A stretch of 64,000 nt of DNA from the NCBI GenBank assembly GCA_029260755.1, contig JAJDCQ010000159.1, forward strand, positions 1 through 64,000, written 5' to 3'. This document shows, piece by piece, positions 34,121 to 41,712 of the stretch (positions are counted from its first letter, which is position 1; each line of letters opens with the position of its first letter). A program made the position numbers and the translations under genes. The notes beneath the pieces were generated by a model, which had not been told where the DNA came from, made no database searches, and saw nothing but the letters and a program-made list of their open reading frames with translations. Source of the stretch: Planctomycetota bacterium (GTDB lineage Bacteria > Planctomycetota > J058 > JAJDCQ01).

Positions 34121-35511
34121 CCGCCCTGGAGCGCTTTCTCGAGGTCCTCGCGCAGGCGACGCCCCGCGTCGGCATCGACCATCTGGACGAACGACACCAC
34201 GCCGCGCAGGTGCGCCGCGAAGTCGCGGTGCCCGGCTCGATTCTGGCTGGCGAGGCCGTTCTTGCGGACGTTGTGGATGATCGCCCGCAGCCGCCGGCGC
34301 ACCGCCCGGCTGACCCCGACGCGCTCGTTCACGACGAGGCCGGTCACCTCCTGGCGACGCCCCTTCCGGAGCACGCGCGTCTTGTCGGGGTGCACCGCCA
34401 GCCCCTCGTCCTCGACGATCCGGCGGAGACCGCCCAGGATCTTCGGGATCGGGACGGCGCCGTCGCCCGAGAACGTGATGTCATCCGCGTAGCGAGTGAA
34501 CGCGAGCCCGCTCTTGCGGGCCAGCCCGGCGAGGCGCCGGTCGAGGCGACGGCACATGAGGTTCGTGAGCGCCGGGCTGGTGCACGCGCCCTGCGGCAGG
34601 ACGCGGTCGCCGAGCGCCACGTGGTAGAGCTTGTCGCCGACGCGGGTGGCGACGCGCGGCGGCTCGGTGCACAGGAGCGCGAGCATCGTCGCGATCGCCT
34701 CGCCGTAGCCGACCTTCCGGAAGAAGCCCTTCACCCGCTTGAACGTGAAGGTCGGGAAGAAGTCCTTCAGGTCGACGTTGATCACCACGTCGTGGCCGGC
34801 GTGGGGTCCGGCGTTGCTGACGATCGACCGCTCCCGGACGAATCCGTGGGCCTCGTCGCTCACGCCCAGCCGGTCGAGGATCTGCTCCTTCACCCAGCTC
34901 TGCGCGCGACGAAGGAGCGGGCGCGGCGAGCTGATCGCGCGCTCGCCGCCGCTCCGCTTCGGGATCGTGAACCGGATGTAGTGACAGACCGTCGCGGCCC
35001 GCCGGTGGTAGGTGAGCCATCGGAGCTTCTTGAGCTCGATCCCGATCGCCTCGGCGAGCTCCGCCGCCGTGCCGACCTGGGGCAGCCCGGCGAGGGCGAG
35101 CTTCGACGCGTCGCATCCGGTGTCGGACAGCCCGCCCGAGACGCCCTCGCCGAGGAACTCGGCGCCCGCCTGGACGCGCGCCGCCCACGCCTCGCGCCGC
35201 CGCGCCCGCTCGGCCTCGCGCTCCTTGCGCCGCTCCTCGCGGCGACGCTTGCTCTCCTCCATCCGGCGCTTGCGCTCTTCGGCGAGCGCGGCCTCGGGAT
35301 CGGAGACGGTGGCGTGCTTCGCTCGGAGCTCGGCCGCCCGCCGCTGCAGCTCGGCCTGCCGGCGGAGGAGATCGGCGAGCTCGTCGGGGAGCTCCTCGCC
35401 GTCGGGCCAGAACCCGAGCCGGATCATCTCGGAGAGGATGACCTCGTCCGCCGATGACTCGGCAATGCGCCGGTAGAGCTCGGCCTTCGTCAGCTTCTTT
35501 TCGTCGGCCAC
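34117..35511 (-). CDS. Retron-type reverse transcriptase with N-terminal coiled coil
   Basis: The protein has 464 residues from the GTG at 35511. An N-terminal segment (ADEVILSEMIRLGFWP) and a highly charged coiled coil (about 35-110) precede the RT domain. RT features in order are RSIVSNAGPH with the retron NAxxH motif at 233-237, INVDLKDFFPT (catalytic Asp), PQGACTSPALTNLMCRRLD, FTRYADDITFSG with YADD at 341-344, and the retron VTG motif in QEVTGLVVN at 389-391. It would reverse-transcribe the adjacent ncRNA into branched msDNA. GAAGGAAG precedes GTG 35511; GTG 35577 (486 residues) is an alternative start. Its stop overlaps the next gene. Confidence 0.92.
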   Translation of the reverse strand: MADEKKLTKAELYRRIAESSADEVILSEMIRLGFWPDGEELPDELADLLRRQAELQRRAAELRAKHATVSDPEAALAEERKRRMEESKRRREERRKEREAERARRREAWAARVQAGAEFLGEGVSGGLSDTGCDASKLALAGLPQVGTAAELAEAIGIELKKLRWLTYHRRAATVCHYIRFTIPKRSGGERAISSPRPLLRRAQSWVKEQILDRLGVSDEAHGFVRERSIVSNAGPHAGHDVVINVDLKDFFPTFTFKRVKGFFRKVGYGEAIATMLALLCTEPPRVATRVGDKLYHVALGDRVLPQGACTSPALTNLMCRRLDRRLAGLARKSGLAFTRYADDITFSGDGAVPIPKILGGLRRIVEDEGLAVHPDKTRVLRKGRRQEVTGLVVNERVGVSRAVRRRLRAIIHNVRKNGLASQNRAGHRDFAAHLRGVVSFVQMVDADAGRRLREDLEKALQGG

Positions 35512-35514
35512 CCG

Positions 35515-35570
35515 TGCTCGCTTCCTTCGGGACTCGCCTGCTGCCGATGCTCGCTTCCTTCGGGACTCGC
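35515..35570 (-). repeat. Tandem 23-bp repeats at the RT start
   Basis: GCGAGTCCCGAAGGAAGCGA followed by GCA occurs twice exactly (35515-35537 and 35548-35570, minus strand). The copy nearest the gene supplies the likely ribosome-binding site AAGGAAG for the RT GTG start. A diverged third copy lies at 35867-35889 on the other side of the ncRNA. If translated with the RT frame they read ESRRKRA. Confidence 0.8.
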
Positions 35571-35596
35571 TGAACACGCCATCCAGGTGAAGAGGT

Positions 35597-35849
35597 GGAG
35601 AGAGAGACGAGGCCGGCTCCGCCGAACGCCCTACGTCATGCCGAGGACCTGACCGGTCGACTGAAGCGGGAGACGGATATCCGTCCCCTGTGGACCGGGG
35701 ACCCGGTCGTACCAGCACAGGGGACGGATATCCGTCTCCCGCGTGGGAAGGCCGGGCTGGTGATGGAAGAGCGGCGTGAAAGCCACCGCGGCGTAACGCC
35801 GCGAAAAGGCTAAGGTCGCGCCGGCTTCGTCGTCCCCGTCTCTCCCTCC
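35597..35849 (-). ncRNA. Predicted retron msr-msd RNA
   Basis: Read on the minus strand, a1 is GGAGGGAGAGACGGGG (35849-35834) and a2 is CCTCGTCTCTCTCTCC (35612-35597); they pair over 16 bp with two G-U pairs. A GCCGGC on each side extends the duplex across a bulge. After a1 comes CCTTAGCC; the TTAGC (35813-35809) matches the branch-guanosine motif that follows a1 in classical retrons. The msr then has a hairpin CGCGGCG/CGCCGCG (35787-35803). The msd is the 27-bp perfect stem at 35666-35742. The position just upstream of the RT gene and on its strand fits. Experimental msDNA is lacking, and a REP-like palindrome could mimic the msd. Confidence 0.72.
35666..35742 (-). repeat. Perfect 27-bp inverted repeat, predicted msd stem-loop
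   Basis: The arms 35666-35692 and 35716-35742 are exact reverse complements and include GGAGACGGATATCC and TCCCCTGTG. The 23-base loop can fold a smaller hairpin (GACCGGG/CCCGGTC). In a retron this would be the template for the double-stranded part of msDNA. It does not share sequence with the GGGGTCAGGTCCAG elements elsewhere in the window. Confidence 0.85.
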
Positions 35850-35866
35850 GTGTGTGCCCTGCGAGT

Positions 35867-35889
35867 CGCTCGCTTCCTGCGGGGCTCGC
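35867..35889 (-). repeat. Diverged 23-bp repeat flanking the ncRNA upstream side
   Basis: GCGAGCCCCGCAGGAAGCGA followed by GCG differs at four positions from the copies at 35515 and 35548. It begins directly after the stop codon of the winged-helix gene, so the ncRNA interval is bracketed by related direct repeats. It could mark a deletion or insertion boundary. Confidence 0.65.
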
Positions 35890-37281
35890 TCATCGAACCG
35901 CGGGCGCCCCGGCGCTCCACGGCAACGGCTCGCGGAACAGCTCCCGGTGCCGGTACGCCCCGGCGACCAGGTCGAAGATCCCGCGTCCGCTCTGACAGAT
36001 CCGGCTCGCCGCGTTGCGCACGGCGTCCACCTCGAGCTTCACATCGCCGGCGAGCTCGCCGAGCGTCGCCCGCTTGCGGGTCCGGAGCGCCTCGAAGACG
36101 CGCTCGATCTCGTGGGTCGAGACCGCTTCCATCCGATCGATCTCGTGGTAGTCGTGCTTCGCCTCGTCGGCCCACTGCTTCCGGGTCCAGGCGGACATCC
36201 CGAGGGTGAAGCTGACGTCCGCCTGATCGACGGTGATGAAGCTCGGCATCCCGTCGGCGAGGAGATGCACCCGCGCCGCCCGGCAACCGGGCAGGAGCCG
36301 CTCGAGCAGCTTCAGCCGATCGCGCCCCCACATCTTCACCTCGCGAGGCTTCTCGCCGTGATAGACGGTCGCCGGCGACAGCTCGCGCTCGACCTTCCAC
36401 GGCTCGAAGACGACCCGCGTCCGCTCGCCGGGGGTGAGCTTCCAGAGGAGCCACCGCGGGCTCACCCGCGCCTTGTGCCCCTTGAGGAAGCCGATGATGT
36501 CGTAGAGGTCGATGGGAGTCAGCGCGACCCCGCTCGGCCCGAGCGTCATCGCGCTCTGCACCTGAAGGAGCCCCGCGAGCCACGAGTCGGGCAGGTCGAT
36601 CTTCTTCTCGTGGTGGGCCGGCGCGTCGTCGGTCGCCACCTCGAAGCCGCCCGGATCGACCTCGAACCGGGTGCGCCGGTAGGTCCGCATCCGCTGGAGC
36701 TCGCGGTGGAGCCCGAGCGAGAAGTCGACGTTCGTCGTGCCGGTCGCCATCTCGTCGACCCGCTCGAAGACCGAGTAGCGCACGCCGAGCTTGGCATAGG
36801 TCGACTCGTCCTTGCTGAAGCACTCGAAGAACAGCTCGTCGGGCGCGACGGTGATGATCGGGTCGAGGACGAGCCAGGCGTCGTAGTCGCGCTTGTAGAG
36901 GTACTGGAAGTACTGGAGCTTCGCCTTCTCGAACGGCGCCATGAGCGACTGCTTCTTCGCGAAGAGCTCGGCGAGCTCGTCGTGGACCCGGTCGAGCTGC
37001 GCCTTGACCGCGCCCTCGACGATCCCGAGCTGATCGAGGTAGATCCGGTCCTGCTCGGCGAGCCACGCCTCGTACGCCGGCCGCGACTTCGGCTGGTAGC
37101 GGAGGTCGGAGACGACGACGTCGTAGAGGGCCGCGAGCGCATCGCGGAACGTGACCGGCCGGGCGAGCTGCCCGCGGAAGAACGTCGGCTCGCGCGAGAG
37201 GTCGGGCGCGAAGCTCACATCGGTCCCGCGGAGGCTGCTCCGGATCCGGCTCGCGCCCGCGTAGGCGTGGGTCAGCTGCAT
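35890..37281 (-). CDS. Winged-helix protein of retron (type XIII WHSWIM-like), lacking the SWIM zinc finger
   Basis: The 463-residue protein starts LTHAYAGASRIRSSLRGTDVSFAPDL and continues with PDELFFECFSKDESTYAKL (about 155) and GTTNVDFSLGLHRELQRMRTYRRTRFEVDP (about 190), a family I know as SWIM zinc finger proteins. A winged helix occupies about 387-452 (IERVFEALRTRKRATLGELA ... GRGIFDLVAGAYRHRELF). Family members then continue to a CxC...CxH SWIM motif; here the protein ends at REPLPWSAGAPAVR and no such motif exists. It overlaps the HEAT/ARM gene by 10 bp, with GGAGGGTCC before the ATG at 37281. It is probably a retron accessory protein, possibly an msDNA- or DNA-sensing part. Confidence 0.78.
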   Translation of the reverse strand: MQLTHAYAGASRIRSSLRGTDVSFAPDLSREPTFFRGQLARPVTFRDALAALYDVVVSDLRYQPKSRPAYEAWLAEQDRIYLDQLGIVEGAVKAQLDRVHDELAELFAKKQSLMAPFEKAKLQYFQYLYKRDYDAWLVLDPIITVAPDELFFECFSKDESTYAKLGVRYSVFERVDEMATGTTNVDFSLGLHRELQRMRTYRRTRFEVDPGGFEVATDDAPAHHEKKIDLPDSWLAGLLQVQSAMTLGPSGVALTPIDLYDIIGFLKGHKARVSPRWLLWKLTPGERTRVVFEPWKVERELSPATVYHGEKPREVKMWGRDRLKLLERLLPGCRAARVHLLADGMPSFITVDQADVSFTLGMSAWTRKQWADEAKHDYHEIDRMEAVSTHEIERVFEALRTRKRATLGELAGDVKLEVDAVRNAASRICQSGRGIFDLVAGAYRHRELFREPLPWSAGAPAVR

Positions 37282-39806
37282 GCCGGACCCTCCAGCGCGA
37301 GCGGGACGTCGAGCTCGGGCCAGCGGAGCTTCACCGCCGCGAGCGTCTCGAGGGCGCCCTCGAGGTCGAGCCGGCCGTGCGCGTGGACGAGCTCGCCGAG
37401 GACGTCGATGACGACCCGCGCCGAGGTCGCATCCTCGAGCGCCCGCTCCCGGAGGAACACGACGAGGCGCCGCTTCACCGCGCGATGCTGATGCTGGCGC
37501 ACCGAGAAGAGGACCCGCTTGAAGAACCCGCGCAGCCGGAGCATCGGGTCGGGCCCTGGCGCCGCGTGCGCGAGGACGAGCTCCGCCGCCCGCAGCCGCA
37601 CCCGGGGCGCCGGGTGCTCGGCGAGGCGCTCGTAGAGCTCGGCGATCGGCAGGCTCGCGAGGTTCTCGCGCACGAGCGACCAGCCGAGGTCCTGCACATC
37701 CGATCGGTTGCTGTCGCACAGCCCGACGACCCCGTCGATGCCCAGGCGGAGGAGGTCGAGCCGGTCGCGGGCGAGGTCGATCGCGAAGACGCGGGTGTCG
37801 TCCCAGTCGCTCTCGAGGAGACACAGCACCGCCGAGGGGTCGTCGCGGAAGTGCGCGATCCCGCGCTCGATCAGCCCGCGGCCCGCCGCGCGGACGCTCG
37901 CGACCTCGTCGTCGGCGAGGTCGACGATCCGGCCGAACCCGACCTCCTCGGGGTCGACCTCGAGGCGCGCGAGGACGGAGCCCATCAGCTCGCGCGCCGC
38001 CGGCGACCCGGTCGCGAGGGTGTCGAGCGCCTCGATCGCCGGCGTCCGCTGCACGAGCTCGTCCAGGAGATGCGTCCGGATGAACCGGACGAGCTCGGCG
38101 TGGACGCCCTCACTCGTCTCCTCGACGCGGAGGGCGATGAGGAGACGCCGCAGCAGCTCGCCGCGCCAGGCGCCATCGGTTCCCGCGAGGATCTCCGCGG
38201 CGAGGCGACCGACGACGGCGCGCGTCTCGGGATGCCGCGCGCACAGGAACCGCCGCACCCGCTCGGCGTCGCCGCGCCAGGCGCCCACGCTCCGCTCGAG
38301 CATCTCGTCGCCGAGGCCGCGCACCCGGGCGGCGTCGTGGCCGATGAGGCGGTCGATCAGATCGAGGTCGGGCGCGGCCGGGTCGAACCGCCGGCGGAGC
38401 TCATCGATGCCGAGCTGCGCGACCTCGCCGAGGACGCCGTCGAGCATCGCGATGAGGACCGCGTCGTCGACGCCCTCGAGGAGCCCGCGGTCGGCGTGGG
38501 CATCCCGGTAGACGTCGTAGGCGAACCTGGCGACCTCGCGCGAGCGCGCCTCGGCGAACAGCCGGACGACGGCAGCCCCGTCCGCGTTCCAGAGCTCGGG
38601 GAACGGCTCGTGGCGGCTCCGGTCGCGGCGGAGGTCGCGGCGGAGCTCGGCGTTGCGCTCGGCCCCGCCGCCGCCCGTCTCGATCCGGTGCTGCCCCATC
38701 GATCGCGTGAGGGTGATGACGAACATCCCGCTCCGACCCCGCCCGTCCTCGAGCCCGTACTGGAGCAGGATCTCGACGGCGAGCCGGGTGTACCCGGCCG
38801 GCTCGTTCCGACCGAGATCGCCGAGGGTCCGCTCGACCTCGCGGAGGGCCCACCTCCGGGTGGCGGCCGAGAAGATCGAGGTGTAGCCCGGCTTCCGGGT
38901 GAGGCTCATAGCGAGCTTGTGCCAGCCGCCGCCGGAGCGCGATCGCTCGATGATGTAGGCGAGGCGCCCGATCACCGCCGCGTCGCGCCGCCAGATCGCG
39001 CGCTTGAAGACCGACTTCACCGCGACCCAGTAGTCCTTGCGCGAGATCGTGCACCACGCGCGCCCGTCGTCGCCGCGGATGAGCGGGATCGACCGGAGCC
39101 AGTGGAGCACCGCGGCGACCGCGACGGGCGTGCCGAGCTCGTAGAGGTCATCGATGAGCTCGCCCTTCTGCGCGGTGGCGTTGCCGACGGCGATGTGGAG
39201 CGCGTCGGTCGCCGGTCCGTTCGCCGGAAGCTCGCGGAGGAGGGCGCCGACCTCGGGGTCGCGGGCCGCGATCCGGGCGAGCGCCTTGTCGGCGACCTCG
39301 CCGAGGCCGCTCGTCGTCGGACCGAGCAGGCGAAGCGCCTCGACGCCGGCGCGCCGCTTGTGCTGGTCGGGGCTGCTCGCCAGCTCGCGGAGGAGGATGG
39401 CCGCCTTGTCGTCGCCGAGCCGGCCGAGCGCGCGGGCGACGTCGTGGAGGTCGGCCCACCCGCCGGCGAGTAACTTCAGGAGCGGCTCGAACGCGCGCGG
39501 GTCGCCGATCCGTCCGGCGCGCCGGGCGCCGTGGCCCTTGCGCCGGTCGTCGCGGGCTGCGAGGTCCTCGAGCGCCCAGCCGAGGCCGGACGGCTCGTAG
39601 CCCTCGCGCGCGAGCTCCGCGCCGATCGCGTCGGCCCGGGCGAGCGCCGCCTCGAGCGAGACCGGTCCCTCGGCCGGGCGCTCGGAGCGCGTCCCGTCCT
39701 TTCGCTGCTCGACGACTCGAACCTCCCACTGATCGCCGCAAACCTCAGCGGCGATCGTGATCCTGGTCCGGGTCCTCGGCTGGTAGAAACGGCGGGTTGG
39801 GAGCAC
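37272..39806 (-). CDS. HEAT/ARM-repeat protein with WGR-like N-terminus, retron partner
   Basis: The 844-residue protein begins RRFYQPRTRTRITIAAEVCG, and residues 1-75 resemble a degenerate WGR domain without its WGRIG core. From about residue 80 it is almost entirely helical repeats: AFEPLLKLLAGGWADLHDVARALGRLGDDKAAILLREL, AAGRGLIERGIAHF, VRLRAAELVLAHA and similar, with a repeat of SNRSDVQDLGWSLVRENLASLP near 690. Type XIII retrons, as I recall the published classification, encode an ARM-repeat protein with a winged-helix/SWIM protein and the RT; this gene fits that slot. GTG start at 39806 with a perfect AGGGAGGAG; it overlaps the kinase gene by 62 bp. Confidence 0.78.
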   Translation of the reverse strand: MLPTRRFYQPRTRTRITIAAEVCGDQWEVRVVEQRKDGTRSERPAEGPVSLEAALARADAIGAELAREGYEPSGLGWALEDLAARDDRRKGHGARRAGRIGDPRAFEPLLKLLAGGWADLHDVARALGRLGDDKAAILLRELASSPDQHKRRAGVEALRLLGPTTSGLGEVADKALARIAARDPEVGALLRELPANGPATDALHIAVGNATAQKGELIDDLYELGTPVAVAAVLHWLRSIPLIRGDDGRAWCTISRKDYWVAVKSVFKRAIWRRDAAVIGRLAYIIERSRSGGGWHKLAMSLTRKPGYTSIFSAATRRWALREVERTLGDLGRNEPAGYTRLAVEILLQYGLEDGRGRSGMFVITLTRSMGQHRIETGGGGAERNAELRRDLRRDRSRHEPFPELWNADGAAVVRLFAEARSREVARFAYDVYRDAHADRGLLEGVDDAVLIAMLDGVLGEVAQLGIDELRRRFDPAAPDLDLIDRLIGHDAARVRGLGDEMLERSVGAWRGDAERVRRFLCARHPETRAVVGRLAAEILAGTDGAWRGELLRRLLIALRVEETSEGVHAELVRFIRTHLLDELVQRTPAIEALDTLATGSPAARELMGSVLARLEVDPEEVGFGRIVDLADDEVASVRAAGRGLIERGIAHFRDDPSAVLCLLESDWDDTRVFAIDLARDRLDLLRLGIDGVVGLCDSNRSDVQDLGWSLVRENLASLPIAELYERLAEHPAPRVRLRAAELVLAHAAPGPDPMLRLRGFFKRVLFSVRQHQHRAVKRRLVVFLRERALEDATSARVVIDVLGELVHAHGRLDLEGALETLAAVKLRWPELDVPLALEGPACS

Positions 39807-41460
39807 GCTGCTCCTCCCTGGCCTTCTGTCGCTGGGCCCACCGACGCTGGTAGGTCGCCCACGCCTTGAAGATCACGAACGCGAGCGCCGCGAGCATGAT
39901 CCACAGGTAGATCTTCTTCTGCGGCCGCTTGGGCCCACGCAGCTCCTCGGGCAGCCACTGCTGGCCGAGCGGCGGGCGCTGATCGCGCCGGCTCGAGCGG
40001 CGCGGCGCCGCCCCGGTCGCCACGGCGGCGCCCGCCGCGGCCGCCTTCGGGCGCACCGCCTTCGCGTCCTTCGGCGGCGGCGCGAACTCGCGCGTGACCG
40101 TCTCGGGGCGCGGTCCGTAGGCGCGCTCGATCGCGCGGACGACCGCGTCGGGGCGGGCGAGGCCGACCGAGACGGCGCCGCCGGTGAGGCGGCCGACGAC
40201 GTCGACGACGGCGCCGAGCCCGCCGGGATCGGCGGCCGCGACGTGGAGGGTGTCGCCGTCGATCCGCAGCGGCGCGAGTCGATACGCCTCGGCGACCTGG
40301 CGCGGGAGGCGATCCAGCGCCGCCTTCTGCCCGACCGGACCGGGGTCGTTCGAGCCGCCGTCGAGGTCGATCCAGGCGAGCCCGAGCTGCTCGGCGACGG
40401 CCGCGCCGACCTCGTCGCTCGCCGACAGACCGACCAGCGCGAGCGCCTCCTCGAGCGGGCCCCCGTCGCGGCTCTGGAGGGCGAGCGCGTCGGCGACCCG
40501 CGCTGCCCGCTCGGTCCGCTCGGCGCTCGCGTCCGCGTCGACGCCGCTCGCCTCGGTCGGGCCGTCGCTCCGCGCCGCGCGCGTGGCGGCCGTCTCGACA
40601 CGCGACCGGGCCGGCCCCGGCAGCGTCTCGCGGATCGCCCGGGCGAGCTCCGCGGCGTTCGCGAACCGGGCGTCGGGGCGCTCCTCGAGGCAGCGCAGGA
40701 CGAGCGGCCGGACCTCGTCGGGGAGCCGCCCCTCGCGGACGACCCGCGGCGCGGTGCCGGTGACGAGGCGGTAGATCATCGCGCCGACGCCGTAGATGTC
40801 GGCGCGCGGGTCGACCGAGCGCGCGTCCTCGCGCTGCTCGGGCGCCATGTAGTCGAGCGTCCCCACGACCGCGCCGTCGCGGGTGAGGGTGTCGGCGAGC
40901 GACTGGATCTCCTCGACGCGGGCGAGGCCGAAGTCGCAGAGCTTCGCGACGCGCGCGCGGGTGAGGAGCACGTTCGCCGGCTTCACGTCGCGGTGAACGA
41001 CCCCGGCGTCATGGGCGTGGCCGAGGGCGGCGACGACGCCGTGGACGATCTCGAGCGCGTCGGGCCAGTCGAGAGTGCCGCGCTCGCGGACGTGGCGCTC
41101 GAGGTCGGGGCCGTCGACGTGCTCCATGACCAGGGCGATGCCGTCGTCGGCATCGACCACCTCGTGCAACGCGACGATGTGGGGGTGGCGGAGCTGCGCG
41201 ACGGTGCGCGCCTCGCGGAGCATCCGTTCGGCCGCCGCGGCGCCGGTCCGGGTGAGCAGCTTGATCGCGACGGCGCCGGCGCTCGCGGAGGACCCGATCG
41301 GCCGGGCGAGGATGACGACGCCCATCCCGCCGCGGCCGAGCTCCCGCTCGGGCACGTAGCGCTCGGCGAGGTCGCCGGGAAGGGCGACCTCGACGCCGGG
41401 TCGGACCGAGCGATCGGCCTCCCCGGGATCATCGAGACTGTGGACGAAACGCTCCGTCAT
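39745..41460 (-). CDS. Ser/Thr protein kinase fused to a MshEN (GspE N-terminal)-like domain, membrane-anchored
   Basis: The 571-residue protein has a Hanks-type kinase at about 35-300: ELGRGGMGVV loop, VAIKLL lysine, VVHRDVKPANVLL, KLCDFGLAR and GTLDYMAPEQ, all catalytic residues kept. After a linker, residues about 350-470 (DALALQSRDGGPLEEAL ... RLPRQVAEAYRLAPLRIDGDTLHVAAADPG ... RAIERAYGP) match the N-terminal domain of GspE/PilB ATPases, some of which bind c-di-GMP. A single C-terminal membrane segment (IYLWIMLAALAFVIFKAW, about 525) follows. The stop lies 62 bp inside the HEAT/ARM gene. It is divergent from the FHA-DUF4388 gene, a possible phosphopeptide-binding partner. Confidence 0.85.
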   Translation of the reverse strand: MTERFVHSLDDPGEADRSVRPGVEVALPGDLAERYVPERELGRGGMGVVILARPIGSSASAGAVAIKLLTRTGAAAAERMLREARTVAQLRHPHIVALHEVVDADDGIALVMEHVDGPDLERHVRERGTLDWPDALEIVHGVVAALGHAHDAGVVHRDVKPANVLLTRARVAKLCDFGLARVEEIQSLADTLTRDGAVVGTLDYMAPEQREDARSVDPRADIYGVGAMIYRLVTGTAPRVVREGRLPDEVRPLVLRCLEERPDARFANAAELARAIRETLPGPARSRVETAATRAARSDGPTEASGVDADASAERTERAARVADALALQSRDGGPLEEALALVGLSASDEVGAAVAEQLGLAWIDLDGGSNDPGPVGQKAALDRLPRQVAEAYRLAPLRIDGDTLHVAAADPGGLGAVVDVVGRLTGGAVSVGLARPDAVVRAIERAYGPRPETVTREFAPPPKDAKAVRPKAAAAGAAVATGAAPRRSSRRDQRPPLGQQWLPEELRGPKRPQKKIYLWIMLAALAFVIFKAWATYQRRWAQRQKAREEQRAPNPPFLPAEDPDQDHDRR

Positions 41461-41712
41461 CGAGGGGCTCCGAGAGCCGTCCGAGGGGCGTATCGTAGGG
41501 CCCCCCGGCGCGTGAATCAACGCGCCGGCCCGCCCCTCCGATGGGGCGGACCCGCAGGCGCAACCCTCGGCGCCCCATAGGGCGGACCCCGGTCTCGCGC
41601 CGGCCCCGAGGCTTTGACGACGCGGAGTCACTCTGCTACCCTCATCACCGAGGTTCTGGAACTATTTGGCCCGCGCTGTGGGCCCCGCAAACCACCCACC
41701 GGAAGCGACCTC

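Noticed and set aside
30175-34175. 1244-residue and 941-residue minus ORFs suggesting larger fusion proteins over the WD40/GT39 genes
   Set aside because: Only the last 714 residues of the first are WD40; the part upstream is out of frame with the GT39-like gene and Arg-rich. The second is a shadow frame.
34117-35511. RT as part of a group II intron or diversity-generating retroelement
   Set aside because: No maturase/HNH region, no intron ends, no template/variable repeat pair nearby, and the NAxxH and VTG motifs are typical of retron RTs.
35810-35893. 27-residue ORF (MSEPRRKRATRRA...) whose ATG overlaps the winged-helix stop as ATGA
   Set aside because: The overlap is tempting, but the ORF runs into the predicted a1 strand and ends at the TTAGC branch motif, and its residues come from the 23-bp repeat. 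Kept only as a possible leader peptide.
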